Below are positions 18,172 to 27,343 of a stretch of 35,344 bases of DNA, in pieces. A program made the position numbers and the translations under genes. The stretch's first letter is position 1. Each line of letters opens with the position of its first letter. The DNA comes from Candidatus Nitrotoga sp. CP45 (GTDB lineage: Bacteria; Pseudomonadota; Gammaproteobacteria; Burkholderiales; Gallionellaceae), in assembly GCA_945874105.1 (NCBI GenBank), contig CAMCFJ010000028.1, positions 1-35,344 on the forward strand, given 5' to 3'. A model generated the notes under the pieces. The model did no database searches and was not told the DNA's origin. It worked only from the letters and a program-made list of their open reading frames with translations.

Positions 18172-18546
18172 ATGAATATAACAACAGCAAACAGGCAGCG
18201 GGGCGTGACTTTGTCTAGTCTTTTGACATGGGCAGTAATAATAATATTAGCAGCGATTGGCGGCATGAAGATTATTCCGGTGTACATTCAAGATGCCGAA
18301 ATTAAAAGCATTCTCTCCTCCATCGTGAATGATCCGGATATGCAAGGAGCTCCATCCAAAAATATGCGCGAATCGTTCAGTAAACGCGCCATGATGAACA
18401 ACATCAATATCGTCACGGCGAATGACATTGAGATAGTCAAGGATGAGCGCGGCCTATCGCTGAGCGTTAGTTACGAAGTTAAAATCCCACTAACCGGTAA
18501 TGCCACCTTGTTACTTGAATTCAATCCAAGTACTTTAAAAAAATAG
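18172..18546 (+). CDS. DUF4845 family membrane-anchored protein
   Basis: A 124-aa protein with one N-terminal membrane helix (about residues 14-35, TLSSLLTWAVIIILAAIGGM) preceded by QRGVTLSS, which looks like a degenerate type IV prepilin leader. The remaining soluble part probably faces the periplasm. Its place between lepB and rnc, where many beta- and gammaproteobacteria carry a DUF4845 gene, supports the family call. Function is unknown; no catalytic motif is visible. AAGGAGGAGC gives a very strong ribosome binding site before ATG 18172, and rnc starts 3 bases after the stop. Confidence 0.85.
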   Translation: MNITTANRQRGVTLSSLLTWAVIIILAAIGGMKIIPVYIQDAEIKSILSSIVNDPDMQGAPSKNMRESFSKRAMMNNINIVTANDIEIVKDERGLSLSVSYEVKIPLTGNATLLLEFNPSTLKK

Positions 18547-18549
18547 CCG

Positions 18550-19224
18550 ATGAATCGTGATGTGCTGTGCAATCAGATTGGCCATGTTTTCACCCAATCG
18601 CAATTATTACAGCGTGCTCTGACGCATCGCAGTTATAGTGCGGCGCACAACGAGCGTTTGGAATTTCTTGGGGATAGCATACTCAATTGCGTCGTAGCCA
18701 AGCATCTCTATGACATTCATCCCGATTTGCCGGAAGGTGATTTATCCCGACTACGTTCCAATCTGGTCAATCAGCAAACCTTGTTTATCCTGGCTCAGCA
18801 ATTACGTTTGGGCGAATTATTATTGTTGGGCGAAGGAGAGCGCAAAAGTGCCGGCTTTCGTCGCCCGTCCATCCTTGCCGATACCATGGAAGCATTGTTC
18901 GGCGCAGTATTTCTGGATGCTGGATTTGCAGCAGCAGAGCAAGTTGTGCTCCGGCTGTATGTGCCCTTTATCGCGCAAGCAGACGCGCAGACGTTGGGTA
19001 AGGATTACAAAACCTTGTTGCAGGAATATTTGCAAGGCAGGCGCCTGGCGCTACCAAAATACGCCGTGATTGCTACTCAGGGCGAGGCACACGCACAGCT
19101 ATTTCAAGTCGAATGCCAAATCGAACAATTGAATTTAATCACGTGTGGCGAGGGCAGCAGTCGCCGCACCGCAGAGCAGGTAGCAGCAGAAGCCGCCTAC
19201 CGGAAAATCGAGAGCCAGTCATGA
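18550..19224 (+). CDS. rnc: Ribonuclease III
   Basis: RNase III cleaves double-stranded RNA in rRNA and mRNA processing. The 224-aa protein has the nuclease signature [18 protein letters not shown] (residues about 33-50) and the second metal-site region [17 protein letters not shown]. The C-terminal double-stranded RNA-binding domain begins at [13 protein letters not shown] and ends [14 protein letters not shown]. The stop overlaps the era start as ATGA, the usual rnc-era coupling. The length is normal. Confidence 0.97.
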   Translation: MNRDVLCNQIGHVFTQSQLLQRALTHRSYSAAHNERLEFLGDSILNCVVAKHLYDIHPDLPEGDLSRLRSNLVNQQTLFILAQQLRLGELLLLGEGERKSAGFRRPSILADTMEALFGAVFLDAGFAAAEQVVLRLYVPFIAQADAQTLGKDYKTLLQEYLQGRRLALPKYAVIATQGEAHAQLFQVECQIEQLNLITCGEGSSRRTAEQVAAEAAYRKIESQS

Positions 19225-20111
19225 ATGCAAGTAATTACCACAGCGGCTTTATCGCCATTGTTGGCCGCCCGAATGTGGGCAAATCCACTTTGCTTAACCA
19301 TCTGGTCGGCCAAAAAATAAGCATCACCTCACGCAAGGCACAGACCACACGCCATCGTATTACCGGAATATTGACTGAAGAAAATGCGCAATTTGTATTC
19401 GTGGATACCCCGGGGTTTCAGACGAAGCATCTTAATACTCTGAATCGCGGTTTGAATCGTGTGGTGACTAGCAGCTTGCGTAACGTGAATGTGGTGCTGT
19501 TCGTGATTGAAGCCCGGCATTTTGACGAGCGTGATCGCCAAGTAATGAATTTGCTGCCAAAAAATATGCCCGTGCTGCTTGTCATCAACAAAGTAGACAA
19601 CATGGAGAATAAATCGGAATTACTGCCCTTTATTCAGGAGATAGCCAAGGAGCGTGAATTCACTGCGATCGTGCCCGTGAGCGCAAAACAGAACAAGCAA
19701 CTCGACACCTTGTTGAATGCAATTCGACCCTATCTGCTCGAAGGTGAAAAAATTTACCCAGAAGATGAAATCACCGATCGCAATGAACGCTTTCTCGCGG
19801 CCGAATTGGTGCGTGAAAAAGTCTTTCGTTTCACCGGCGAAGAGCTGCCATACTCAGTAAGTGTGGTGATCGAACAGTTTAAAATAGAAGGGAAGTTGCG
19901 CCGTATCCATGCTGCGATTCTCGTGGATAAGGACGCGCATAAGGCGATGCTGATCGGCAAGAATGGTGAGAAGCTGAAGGAAATTGCCACCCAGGCACGG
20001 TTAGATATGGAGACACTATTTGATGGCAAAGTCTATCTCGAGGTGTGGATTAAAGTGCGCAGTGGTTGGGCAGATAATGCGCAGGTGTTGAGAAGTCTGG
20101 GGTATGAATAA
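19221..20111 (+). CDS. era: GTPase Era
   Basis: Era is an essential GTPase that binds 16S rRNA near its 3' end during 30S maturation. I start it at ATG 19221 (296 aa), overlapping the rnc stop, because the protein then begins a few residues before the G domain; the frame extends upstream within rnc but is unlike Era. G1 is [13 protein letters not shown]3 DTPGF and G4 NKVD. The KH domain (about residues 205-285) is visible in [20 protein letters not shown] and [18 protein letters not shown]. The end [14 protein letters not shown] is typical. Confidence 0.97.
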   Translation: MNASNYHSGFIAIVGRPNVGKSTLLNHLVGQKISITSRKAQTTRHRITGILTEENAQFVFVDTPGFQTKHLNTLNRGLNRVVTSSLRNVNVVLFVIEARHFDERDRQVMNLLPKNMPVLLVINKVDNMENKSELLPFIQEIAKEREFTAIVPVSAKQNKQLDTLLNAIRPYLLEGEKIYPEDEITDRNERFLAAELVREKVFRFTGEELPYSVSVVIEQFKIEGKLRRIHAAILVDKDAHKAMLIGKNGEKLKEIATQARLDMETLFDGKVYLEVWIKVRSGWADNAQVLRSLGYE

Positions 20112-20147
20112 TTACAACCTTAAGCTCTCTTTGATTTTTCATGCACC

Positions 20148-20176
20148 AGCAAGGGATCGGCTTTGCTCCCCTTGCT
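20148..20176. repeat. Inverted repeat between era and recO
   Basis: AGCAAGGG (20148-20155) pairs with CCCTTGCT (20169-20176) around a 13-base loop, 36 bases after era. It is followed by CTGTTCTTCTGTG, which is not a real T-tract. It could be an attenuating or processing hairpin within the operon. Confidence 0.4.
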
Positions 20177-20214
20177 CTGTTCTTCTGTGACATGTAGACG
20201 CTGGGAGGAGTAGA

Positions 20215-20949
20215 TTGCAGCCGCACAAACACCGATTAGAAGACGAACCCGCTTTCGTCCTGCACAGTTATCCCTACCGTGAAACCAGCCTGGTGCTGGA
20301 AGTGCTAAGCCGACAGCATGGTCGCGTAGCGCTGGTGGCGCGCGGAGCACGGCGTCCAAAATCGGCGTTGCGCGGATTATTAATGGGTTTTCAGCCGTTA
20401 CAGTTAAGCTGGTTTGGCAAACATGAATTACGTACCTTGCACCGTGCCGAGTGGCAGGGTGGCCAGCCGCAATTACAGGGAACGGCATTGCTGTGCGGTT
20501 TCTACTTGAATGAATTGCTGCTCAACCTGATGGTGCGCGATGATCCGCACGAACAACTGTTCGATTATTACCAGCACACCTTGCAAAGGCTGGCAAATGA
20601 AGCGGACTATGCCGCCATCTTGCGTTGTTTTGAAAAGCATTTGTTGCAAGAGTTGGGTTATGCGCTTTTATTAGTACAGGAAGCGGACAGCGGTGAGCCA
20701 ATTAATTCTTTTGCGCCCTATCGTTATGTGCTTGAACGAGGTGCGGTGCGCGCCACACCAGATGATTCAAATACATCAGAGGGCTTATTGATGTTGGGCA
20801 AAACCTTGCAAGATATGGCTGCTGATGATTACCGCGATGCAGTTAGCGCTCAGCAGAGCAAGCAGTTAATGCGCATGTTACTGAATCATCATCTCGCAGG
20901 TAAGACATTGCATACGCGCGAATTGATAAGGGACCTACTAAAAATATGA
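20215..20949 (+). CDS. recO: DNA repair protein RecO
   Basis: RecO works with RecR to load RecA onto SSB-coated gaps. The 244-aa protein starts with TTG at 20215: GGGAGGAG lies 5 bases upstream, and no ATG or GTG fits better. The N-terminal OB-fold is seen in [20 protein letters not shown] and [19 protein letters not shown]. The helical part includes [20 protein letters not shown] and [20 protein letters not shown], which are diagnostic. No four-cysteine zinc site is seen, as in E. coli-type RecO. The stop overlaps pdxJ as ATGA. Confidence 0.95.
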   Translation: MQPHKHRLEDEPAFVLHSYPYRETSLVLEVLSRQHGRVALVARGARRPKSALRGLLMGFQPLQLSWFGKHELRTLHRAEWQGGQPQLQGTALLCGFYLNELLLNLMVRDDPHEQLFDYYQHTLQRLANEADYAAILRCFEKHLLQELGYALLLVQEADSGEPINSFAPYRYVLERGAVRATPDDSNTSEGLLMLGKTLQDMAADDYRDAVSAQQSKQLMRMLLNHHLAGKTLHTRELIRDLLKI

Positions 20950-21671
20950 TCAAACTCGGACTCAACATCGACCACGTTGCCACGTTGCGCCAAGTTCGTG
21001 GCACGCGTTATCCCAATGTGATTCAGGCAGCGTTAATCGGCGAGGCGGCGGGGGCCGACGTTATTACCCTGCATTTACGCGAAGACCGCCGTCACATCCA
21101 GGATCGGGACGTGGAAATTCTGCGCGATATGCTGCAAACGCGTATGAACCTTGAAAGCGCCATTACCGACGAAATGCTGGCCATTGCCTTGCGCATCAAG
21201 CCGCACGATGTCTGCTTCGTGCCGGAACGGCGCGAAGAATTGACTACCGAGGGAGGGTTAGATGTGGTGGGGCATTTTGATAGCGTGAAGCGCGCTTGTG
21301 AGCGCTGTGCGGCGGCGGGTATCCGTGTGTCATTATTTGTGGACGCGGATGAAAAACAAATGGATGCGGCGCGGTCTGCTGGCGCGCCGGTAGTAGAGAT
21401 ACACACGGGAAAGTATGCTGATGCGGCCAGCGTATCGCATCAGACACAAGAATTGGCGCGCATTCAGCGCTCAGTGGTGCATGCCCATGCGCTCGGCTTG
21501 CAGGTGAATGCCGGACACGGCCTGAACTATCACAACGTACAACCTATCGTCGCCATCCCTAATATCTGCGAACTCAACATCGGTCACGCCATCATCGCCG
21601 AGGCGCTATTCATTGGCCTGGAGCAAGCAGTGAAAAAAATGAAAGCGCTGCTAATCGGTATTCATCCATAA
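20946..21671 (+). CDS. pdxJ: Pyridoxine 5'-phosphate synthase PdxJ
   Basis: PdxJ condenses 1-deoxyxylulose 5-phosphate with 3-amino-2-oxopropyl phosphate to give pyridoxine 5'-phosphate. The 241-aa TIM-barrel protein begins [20 protein letters not shown] and carries [15 protein letters not shown] with the active-site Glu/Arg/His residues. [18 protein letters not shown] and [18 protein letters not shown] form the phosphate-binding end. It overlaps recO by 4 bases and is followed by acpS, the common recO-pdxJ-acpS order. Confidence 0.97.
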   Translation: MIKLGLNIDHVATLRQVRGTRYPNVIQAALIGEAAGADVITLHLREDRRHIQDRDVEILRDMLQTRMNLESAITDEMLAIALRIKPHDVCFVPERREELTTEGGLDVVGHFDSVKRACERCAAAGIRVSLFVDADEKQMDAARSAGAPVVEIHTGKYADAASVSHQTQELARIQRSVVHAHALGLQVNAGHGLNYHNVQPIVAIPNICELNIGHAIIAEALFIGLEQAVKKMKALLIGIHP

Positions 21672-21691
21672 AGCATGGAAGCTCAGTCACC

Positions 21692-22075
21692 GTGATTCTT
21701 GGTATCGGCACTGACATCGTGGCTTATGCACGCATCGAGGCAGTGCATGCCAATTACGGCGAGCGCTTCGCGCAGCGCATTTTGAGCCCACAGGAATTAA
21801 CGGAATATCATATTCATGCCTACCCTGTGCGCCTGCTAATGAAGCGCTTTGCCGCCAAGGAAGCATTAGCCAAGGCGATAGGTAGCGGCTTGCGTTATCC
21901 TGTGAGCTTGCAGAAAATCAGTGTGGCACATGATGCTTTTGGCAAACCCACTTTTGAATTCGATGCGGAATTGACTGCACACCTAATGCAATTAGGGTTG
22001 ACACACCACCATCTAAGTATCAGTGATGACCATGACATTGCCGTAGCATTCGTGATTTTGGAAAAAAATAATTAA
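21692..22075 (+). CDS. acpS: Holo-[acyl-carrier-protein] synthase AcpS
   Basis: AcpS transfers 4'-phosphopantetheine from CoA to acyl carrier protein. The 127-aa protein starts with GTG at 21692 (MILGIGTDIVAYARI, where the Asp is a metal ligand). It contains RFAAKEALAKAIGSGL, with the second metal ligand Glu and catalytic surroundings, and ends SISDDHDIAVAFVILE. Length and motifs are standard. The ribosome binding site is poor, and coupling to pdxJ 20 bases upstream is plausible. Confidence 0.96.
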   Translation: MILGIGTDIVAYARIEAVHANYGERFAQRILSPQELTEYHIHAYPVRLLMKRFAAKEALAKAIGSGLRYPVSLQKISVAHDAFGKPTFEFDAELTAHLMQLGLTHHHLSISDDHDIAVAFVILEKNN

Positions 22076-22194
22076 GCATTAAATTGTGAAGACAAATGTT
22101 CGGAGAATCACGCGCAGTAGTTGACGAAATTTACCCCATGCATGTTGCAAGGGCATCTGTCATGAATTCCATAAAAATCATTAGGAGAAATTGA

Positions 22195-23244
22195 ATGGGA
22201 ATCGGCCCATGCATGCTGGATATAGCGGGATATTCCCTTACTGCGGAAGATGAAACACGTTTACGTCATGAACTAGTGGGTGGCGTAATTCTGTTTGCGC
22301 GTAATTACGAATCACCCGGCCAGCTTGCCCAACTGACAGCCAGCATTCATGCCCTGCGTACTCCGCCGCTATTGATCGCCGTGGATCATGAGGGTGGGCG
22401 CGTACAACGTTTTGTCGACGGCTTTACGCGCATCCCGGCGATGCGCGAGCTGGGCCATATTTGGGATGGAAACCCGCGCCGCGCCAAGCATCTGGCGCAG
22501 CAGGTAGGCTACGTGCTGGCTGCAGAATTGCGAGCTTGTGGCGTGGATTTCAGCTTTACCCCGGTGCTGGACATAGATTTCGGCATCAGCAAAGTGATTG
22601 GCAACCGCGCCTTTCATTCCGAACCACAGGCCATAGCCGAACTGGCGCATAGCCTGTTATTGGGTCTCAAACAGAGTGGCATGTCCACCGTTGGCAAGCA
22701 CTTTCCTGGACACGGTTACGTACAAGCCGATTCGCACCTGGAAATTCCGATAGATGACCGCAGCTATACCGACATTGAGTTATGCGACCTGATTCCATTT
22801 CGTCAGATGGTGAATTACGGTATGACTGCGGTCATGCCCGCACACGTAATTTACCCCAAGGTGGACAAACATCCAGCGGGTTTTTCAAAAATATGGTTGA
22901 AAGATATTCTGCGCGGTGAACTGGGCTTTAATGGATGCATCTTTAGCGACGACCTTAGCATGGAAGGTGCCACGGTAGCGGGCGGCATCCTGCAACGTGC
23001 GGAAGCGGCATTACAGGCCGGTTGTGATATGGTGCTGGTATGCAACCAGCCGTCCTTGGCAGATGAATTGCTAGCTGGACTAAAATGGGTCATGCCGGCG
23101 ACCAGCAAAGCGCGCCTCGCGCAGATGCGCGGCCGCCACCAAACAAATTCGTTGGTGCAATTTCATGAGGAGGCAGACTTTATGAAGGCGGTGCATGAAA
23201 TCGCTACCATAGGCCCAGGCACCGCAGAACTACCATTTTCCTAG
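22195..23244 (+). CDS. nagZ: Beta-N-acetylhexosaminidase NagZ (glycoside hydrolase family 3)
   Basis: NagZ is a cytoplasmic enzyme of peptidoglycan recycling that removes GlcNAc from anhydromuropeptides. The 349-aa protein has the substrate-binding [19 protein letters not shown] and [28 protein letters not shown] contains the mobile catalytic loop with the Asp-His pair, and [15 protein letters not shown] holds the nucleophile Asp. It starts at ATG 22195 after AGGAGA. A gap of 119 bases separates it from acpS with no clear terminator, so it may belong to the same transcript. It closes the housekeeping run; AT-rich spacer follows. Confidence 0.97.
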   Translation: MGIGPCMLDIAGYSLTAEDETRLRHELVGGVILFARNYESPGQLAQLTASIHALRTPPLLIAVDHEGGRVQRFVDGFTRIPAMRELGHIWDGNPRRAKHLAQQVGYVLAAELRACGVDFSFTPVLDIDFGISKVIGNRAFHSEPQAIAELAHSLLLGLKQSGMSTVGKHFPGHGYVQADSHLEIPIDDRSYTDIELCDLIPFRQMVNYGMTAVMPAHVIYPKVDKHPAGFSKIWLKDILRGELGFNGCIFSDDLSMEGATVAGGILQRAEAALQAGCDMVLVCNQPSLADELLAGLKWVMPATSKARLAQMRGRHQTNSLVQFHEEADFMKAVHEIATIGPGTAELPFS

Positions 23245-23392
23245 AGTCCTATCTGAATTTATATCGCAACGAATTGATTAACAAAATATTTTACAAATAC
23301 ATTAATCTATAAGACACAAAATATTATGTAACTATAAAACTCAAAGCCCTACAGTCTGCCAGCCTGATTAACTAAAAAAATAAGTGATATAA
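23245..23392. other. AT-rich spacer between nagZ and the PAS-GGDEF frame
   Basis: These 148 bases are markedly AT-rich, with several TATA-like hexamers (around 23258, 23306 and 23326) but no clear -35/-10 pair. No terminator hairpin is seen. It probably carries the promoter of the c-di-GMP gene. Confidence 0.35.
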
Positions 23393-24382
23393 ATGCAGAA
23401 TTTATCTAGCACCGACCAACAAATTAATCCAGATGCCAAGAATAACAAGACAATTCCTTCAGTTTCGGGACAAGAGAAAATTGGGGTGCGTAAGAAAGAG
23501 AAGCAGCTCAGGCTATTCGCGCATATATTCAATAGCATAAATGAAGGCATAATCGTCACGGATGCCGACAAAAACATGTTGTTTATTAACCCGGCCTTTT
23601 CCGTTATTACTGGTTACAGCGCTAACGATTTGATAGGTAAGAGCCTGAACCTATTACACCTTGACTTGATGGGCGGCGAGTTCGACCGTGATATATGGCG
23701 CAGCATTAACGAGACAGGACGCTGGCAGGGCGAGATGATTGGTCGACGAAAAAATGATGAAAGTTACACTGAGCATTTGAGTATTAGCACAATGAAGAAC
23801 GAACGCAGTGAGGTCAACTACTATATCGGTATTTTTTCTGATATCAGCGAGCGTAAGGCGACAGAAGAATGCGTGGCTTATGTTGTGTTGCATGATTTTC
23901 TCACCAATCTGCCCAATGGCCTGCTACTACAGGATCGTATTTCTCAGGCCATCTTCCATGCTGGCCGCGAAAAACACAAAGTGGGTGTCCTGTGTCTTGA
24001 TCTGGATAGTTTCAAAGTTATTAATGACACGCTAGGCCACCTTGTCGGCGATAAACTATTGCAAGAGGTTGCCAAACGAATTTGCAGTGTGGCCCGCGCT
24101 GGAGATACGGTAAGCAGGCGGGGCGGGGATGAGTTCGTTATTATGCTGCCGGATTTGGAAACTGTGGATGAAGCTGCAATTATTGCGGTCAAGCTGTTAT
24201 GTGCCATCTCTGGCCCGTGCATGATAGATGGCCATGAAATCAAAATAACCACCAGCATCGGTATCAGCATATTTCCAGAAGATGGATCCGATGGAGATTG
24301 CTTGATTAAGTATGCTGATGCTGCAATGTATCACGCTAAAAAAATGGGCGCAACAATTACCAGTTTTTCACTCGTGAAATGA
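23393..24382 (+). CDS. PAS-GGDEF diguanylate cyclase part of an apparently split GGDEF-EAL protein
   Basis: A 329-aa frame. Residues about 42-155 form a PAS domain (FNSINEGIIVTDADKNMLFI, NPAFSVITGYSANDLIGKSL and the closing IGIFSDISERK). A full GGDEF domain follows (LTNLPN at about 170, LCLDLDSFKVINDTLGH, then RRGGDEFVIML with GGDEF at 244-248). An inhibitory-site RAGD stands five residues before GGDEF, so product inhibition by c-di-GMP is expected. The last residues (ATITSFSLVK) do not fit the family, where this region reads GRNNYQFFTREMNQ. Inserting one C near 24349-24351 restores that text and joins the EAL frame. No membrane segment is present. The domains are certain; whether the two parts are separate proteins is not. 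Confidence 0.92.
   Translation: MQNLSSTDQQINPDAKNNKTIPSVSGQEKIGVRKKEKQLRLFAHIFNSINEGIIVTDADKNMLFINPAFSVITGYSANDLIGKSLNLLHLDLMGGEFDRDIWRSINETGRWQGEMIGRRKNDESYTEHLSISTMKNERSEVNYYIGIFSDISERKATEECVAYVVLHDFLTNLPNGLLLQDRISQAIFHAGREKHKVGVLCLDLDSFKVINDTLGHLVGDKLLQEVAKRICSVARAGDTVSRRGGDEFVIMLPDLETVDEAAIIAVKLLCAISGPCMIDGHEIKITTSIGISIFPEDGSDGDCLIKYADAAMYHAKKMGATITSFSLVK
24345..24355 (+). other. Inferred single-base deletion (frameshift point) in GGDEF-EAL gene
   Basis: The sequence reads ATGGGCGCAAC. With one more C (ATG GGC CGC AAC) the frame continues GRNNYQFFTREMNQLALERM into the EAL domain. The loss changes the frame and makes a stop at 24380-24382. Confidence 0.75.
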
Positions 24383-25200
24383 ACCAGCTTGCGCTTGAAC
24401 GCATGTCGATCGAACGGAAACTATGTCATGCAGTAGAACGACAGGAATTTTGCTTACATTACCAGCCTCAGATGGACTTGCATAGCGGACGCATCATTGG
24501 TGTAGAAGCATTGCTGCGATGGAACAATCCCGAGGCTGGAATGATTCCACCGGGGTATTTCATTCCCATCGCAGAAGAGACCGGTTTGATTATTCCGATC
24601 GGCGAATGGGCATTGCGTGAGGCTTGCCGGCAGAACAGCGAATGGCGCACGCTAGGTTTACCGGAAATTACCATGGCGGTGAACCTGTCGGCAGTGCAGT
24701 TTCGCCAACATAATTTTGGCGGAATGGTTAAGGCAGTTTTACGTGAGCATGGTCTCGATCCATCCGGTCTTGAACTGGAAATTACCGAAGGTGCTGTCAT
24801 GCACAATGCCGAAGCGTCGATTGCACTGTTATTGGAACTAAAGGCAATGGGACTGCAACTCGCAGTAGACGATTTTGGCACTGGTTACTCCAGCTTAAGT
24901 TATCTCAAGCGCTTCCCTATCGATAAACTCAAGATCGATCAATCATTTGTGTGCGATTTAATAAACGGTTCGGACGATGCTGCGATTGTAAGTACGATCA
25001 TTAATATGGCGCACACCCTTAAATTGAAAGTGATTGCTGAGGGAGTGGAAACTATCGAGCAGCTATCTTTCCTGGAACATCAGAAATGCGATGAAATGCA
25101 AGGCTATTACCTCAGCAAACCAATGCCACCCGAAAAAATCAAACATTTGCTGGCATCTGCCCATGAGGTAAATAATAAGTGGTCATACAAATCGAAATAA
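24379..25200 (+). CDS. EAL-domain c-di-GMP phosphodiesterase part of the split GGDEF-EAL protein
   Basis: A 273-aa frame starting at ATG 24379, which overlaps the GGDEF stop as ATGA, so re-initiation is possible. It is nearly all EAL domain. Catalytic and metal residues are present: E43 in VEALLRW, N102 in VNLSAVQF, E134 in LELEITE, D164-D165 in AVDDFGTGYSS, K185 in IDKLKIDQSF and E221 in IAEGVET. It therefore looks like an active phosphodiesterase giving pGpG. Its first residues, MNQLALERMSIERKL, are the usual linker after GGDEF domains. This indicates that the ancestor was one PAS-GGDEF-EAL protein of about 600 residues. Confidence 0.93.
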   Translation: MNQLALERMSIERKLCHAVERQEFCLHYQPQMDLHSGRIIGVEALLRWNNPEAGMIPPGYFIPIAEETGLIIPIGEWALREACRQNSEWRTLGLPEITMAVNLSAVQFRQHNFGGMVKAVLREHGLDPSGLELEITEGAVMHNAEASIALLLELKAMGLQLAVDDFGTGYSSLSYLKRFPIDKLKIDQSFVCDLINGSDDAAIVSTIINMAHTLKLKVIAEGVETIEQLSFLEHQKCDEMQGYYLSKPMPPEKIKHLLASAHEVNNKWSYKSK

Positions 25201-25247
25201 AGGAAGGGAAATGAACTTCGTTTTTGGTGGGATCTGTCGGGAACGGT

Positions 25248-26069
25248 ATGCATGAAATAAAACCCGGCCAATCAATTGATCTGCTTAAAGAGCTGCACAT
25301 TCTCACTCGTGATGGGAAGATGAATCAAGATTCCCGACGCAAGCTCAAGCAAGTCTATCACCTCTATCAATTCATCGAGCCGTTGCTGCAAGAAATCAAG
25401 CAAAGTCACCACATCATTCAACTGGTGGATCATGGGGCAGGCAAATCGTATCTGGGGTTCATCCTTTATGACCTTTTTTTCAAGACGTTGAACGATGCAT
25501 CGCATATTTACGGCATCGAAACACGGGATGATTTGGTCAAACACTCGCAGGAGCTGGCGTCACGGCTCAATTTTCAATGTATGTCATTTCTCAATCTATC
25601 GGTAGAACAGTCTATTGAGTCAGCGATTTTACCCGGCAAGGTGGATGTGGTCACAGCGCTCCATGCGTGCAATACCGCCACTGACGATGCCATACGCTTT
25701 GCGTTGAAAAAAAATGCTCAATTTATCGTCTTGGTGCCATGCTGCCAAGCCGAAGTGGCGGCGGTTCTAAGAAAAAATAAAGGCAAAGATCTGGCGAAAA
25801 ATACTTTGACTGAACTTTGGCGTCATCCCATCCACACTCGTGAATTTGGCAGCCACATTACCAACGTGCTGCGCTGTTTGCAATTGGAAGCTCACGGCTA
25901 CCAGGTTACAGTGACTGAGCTGGTGGGTTGGGAGCATTCGATGAAAAATGAACTTATTATCGCGAATTTCAAAAACTTGCCATGCAACCGACCGACTGAG
26001 CGACTGAAAGAAATGCTGCAAACTCTGGGGCTGGAAGAAATGAATGGTCGTTTTTTTACGCGGGTGTAA
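25248..26069 (+). CDS. SAM-dependent methyltransferase (Methyltransf_32 / METTL25-like family)
   Basis: A 273-aa protein from ATG 25248; TTG 25224 and GTG 25227 would extend it. A good Shine-Dalgarno (AGGAAGGGA, 25201-25209) precedes a different ATG at 25211, whose frame stops after 14 codons, so the true start is uncertain. The SAM-binding glycine loop is LVDHGAGKSYLGFILYDL. Further family hallmarks are VVTALHACNTATDDAIRFAL and FIVLVPCCQAEVAAVL, with the PCCQ motif seen in these methyltransferases. The substrate is unknown; relatives have been linked to RNA or protein modification. It lies 47 bases after the EAL frame, but a link to c-di-GMP signalling is only positional. Confidence 0.85.
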   Translation: MHEIKPGQSIDLLKELHILTRDGKMNQDSRRKLKQVYHLYQFIEPLLQEIKQSHHIIQLVDHGAGKSYLGFILYDLFFKTLNDASHIYGIETRDDLVKHSQELASRLNFQCMSFLNLSVEQSIESAILPGKVDVVTALHACNTATDDAIRFALKKNAQFIVLVPCCQAEVAAVLRKNKGKDLAKNTLTELWRHPIHTREFGSHITNVLRCLQLEAHGYQVTVTELVGWEHSMKNELIIANFKNLPCNRPTERLKEMLQTLGLEEMNGRFFTRV

Positions 26070-26242
26070 TAGTCATCGCTGAAATTCTGTATTTATCATG
26101 CATCAGCCTTTTCGATGGTTTGCCGGATTGCGTAACATGGATTTAACTCCACTAATCCATTCCATCATCTAAAACGGGCAAACAATGCATCTCCTAAAGG
26201 AATTTGAGATAGGTGCAGCAAGATTGTAAACAAGCCTTTTGC

Positions 26243-26270
26243 TTGACCTGACTGGATTTTTCGCTATAAT
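26243..26270 (+). promoter_or_regulatory. Sigma-70 promoter of the rpsF operon
   Basis: TTGACC (26243-26248) and a perfect TATAAT (26265-26270) are separated by 16 bases, about 70 bases before rpsF. This is the clearest promoter in the window, and its strength suits ribosomal protein genes. Confidence 0.85.
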
Positions 26271-26339
26271 CACGCTCCCTCAAACCCTTGCTCCACCGTT
26301 ACGCATGACGGGGGGCTTTAATATCCAAAAGGAGAATCA
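26271..26339 (+). promoter_or_regulatory. rpsF leader with possible S6:S18 binding hairpin
   Basis: The leader contains CTCCACCGT (26291-26299) facing ACGGGGGG (26308-26315), able to form a stem with CCGT/ACGG inside and CTCC/GGGG outside. Leaders of rpsF operons in many bacteria carry an S6:S18 autoregulatory motif with a bulged CCG. A CCG is present here, but I have not modelled the fold. AAGGAG (26329-26334) is the rpsF ribosome binding site. Confidence 0.4.
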
Positions 26340-26750
26340 ATGCGACATTACGAAATTATATTTATCGTGCATCCCGACCAGAGCGAGCAGGTGCCCGCTA
26401 TGATTGAGCGCTACCGTGCTCTGGTGACGGCCAAAGATGGCTTGATCCATCGCTTGGAAGACTGGGGCCGCCGTCAATTGGCTTACCCGATCCAAAAAAT
26501 CCACAAAGCGCATTATGTGCTGATGAATATTCAATGCAGCCAGGAAGTTCTGGACGAGATGGAACATGCATTCAAGTTTAACGATGCTGTGCTACGCCAC
26601 TTGACTATCAAAACCAAAGCTGCGGTAACAATTCCTTCAGCGATGATGAGAGAGGAGAAATCGCGTTCGATGACCTCCCCTGCGGCAGGCTCAGGACAGT
26701 CTCCTCAGGTTGAAGGAGTCGTGCCAGCTGAAGTTGTTGCGGTTGATTGA
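26340..26750 (+). CDS. rpsF: 30S ribosomal protein S6
   Basis: S6 binds 16S rRNA together with S18 in the platform of the small subunit. The 136-aa protein has the whole fold: [60 protein letters not shown] and [14 protein letters not shown]-terminal tail of about 40 residues, rich in Ser, Pro, Val and Glu, replaces the acidic tail of other S6 proteins. It is first in the operon with priB, rpsR and rplI. Confidence 0.98.
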   Translation: MRHYEIIFIVHPDQSEQVPAMIERYRALVTAKDGLIHRLEDWGRRQLAYPIQKIHKAHYVLMNIQCSQEVLDEMEHAFKFNDAVLRHLTIKTKAAVTIPSAMMREEKSRSMTSPAAGSGQSPQVEGVVPAEVVAVD

Positions 26751-27053
26751 TTGAATGTAGCTTGCAACCGGCTCTCCGTTGACGGAGAACTCGTTGAACT
26801 GGATAGTTTGCGATATACCCCGGCGGGTGTAGCACGAATCGTATTAAAAATCCGTCATGTTTCAACGCAACTAGAGGCTGGCATAGCGCGTCAGGTACAG
26901 TGCGACATCCCGGCTTTGGCACTTGGTGCCGCAGCTCAGCAAGCTAACAGTTTGCAACTTGGACAACGGGTAAAAGCAGAAGGATTTTTGGCACAGCGCA
27001 GTTTACGCATCACACAACTTGTGCTGCACATTGATAACATTACATTAGAATGA
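26751..27053 (+). CDS. priB: Primosomal replication protein PriB
   Basis: PriB is an SSB-like OB-fold protein that helps PriA restart stalled forks. The 100-aa frame begins with TTG directly after the rpsF stop (zero spacing). The recognised sequences are [21 protein letters not shown], cut here by convention at [20 protein letters not shown], and [15 protein letters not shown]. The closing part ([15 protein letters not shown]) also fits. No ATG or GTG lies further in without losing conserved sequence, so TTG and coupling to rpsF are likely. The location between rpsF and rpsR is typical for beta- and gammaproteobacteria. Confidence 0.92.
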   Translation: MNVACNRLSVDGELVELDSLRYTPAGVARIVLKIRHVSTQLEAGIARQVQCDIPALALGAAAQQANSLQLGQRVKAEGFLAQRSLRITQLVLHIDNITLE

Positions 27054-27063
27054 GGAGCACAGC

Positions 27064-27333
27064 ATGGCTCGTGTTTTTAAGAAAAAAGATGACAAGAAGA
27101 GCAACTCTTCGCGTCAATTGTTCAAACGCCGCAAATTTTGCCGCTTCACTGCAGACAAGATCGCAGAAGTGGATTACAAGGATTTGAACATTCTCAAGGA
27201 ATTTATTGCCGAGAATGGCAAGGTCATCCCGGCACGTATTACTGGCACTAAATCGCGCTTCCAGCGCCAATTAGGCGTTGCAATCAAGCGTGCAAGATTT
27301 TTGGCGTTGCTGCCTTACACAGATTTGCATTAA
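27064..27333 (+). CDS. rpsR: 30S ribosomal protein S18
   Basis: S18 pairs with S6 on the platform of the small subunit. The 89-aa protein shows [40 protein letters not shown] and [20 protein letters not shown], all diagnostic. The N-terminus is Lys-rich. The start is ATG 27064 after GAGGAG. If the leader element at 26271-26339 is functional, the S6:S18 complex would feed back on this operon. Confidence 0.98.
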   Translation: MARVFKKKDDKKSNSSRQLFKRRKFCRFTADKIAEVDYKDLNILKEFIAENGKVIPARITGTKSRFQRQLGVAIKRARFLALLPYTDLH

Positions 27334-27343
27334 GGAGTAGAGC

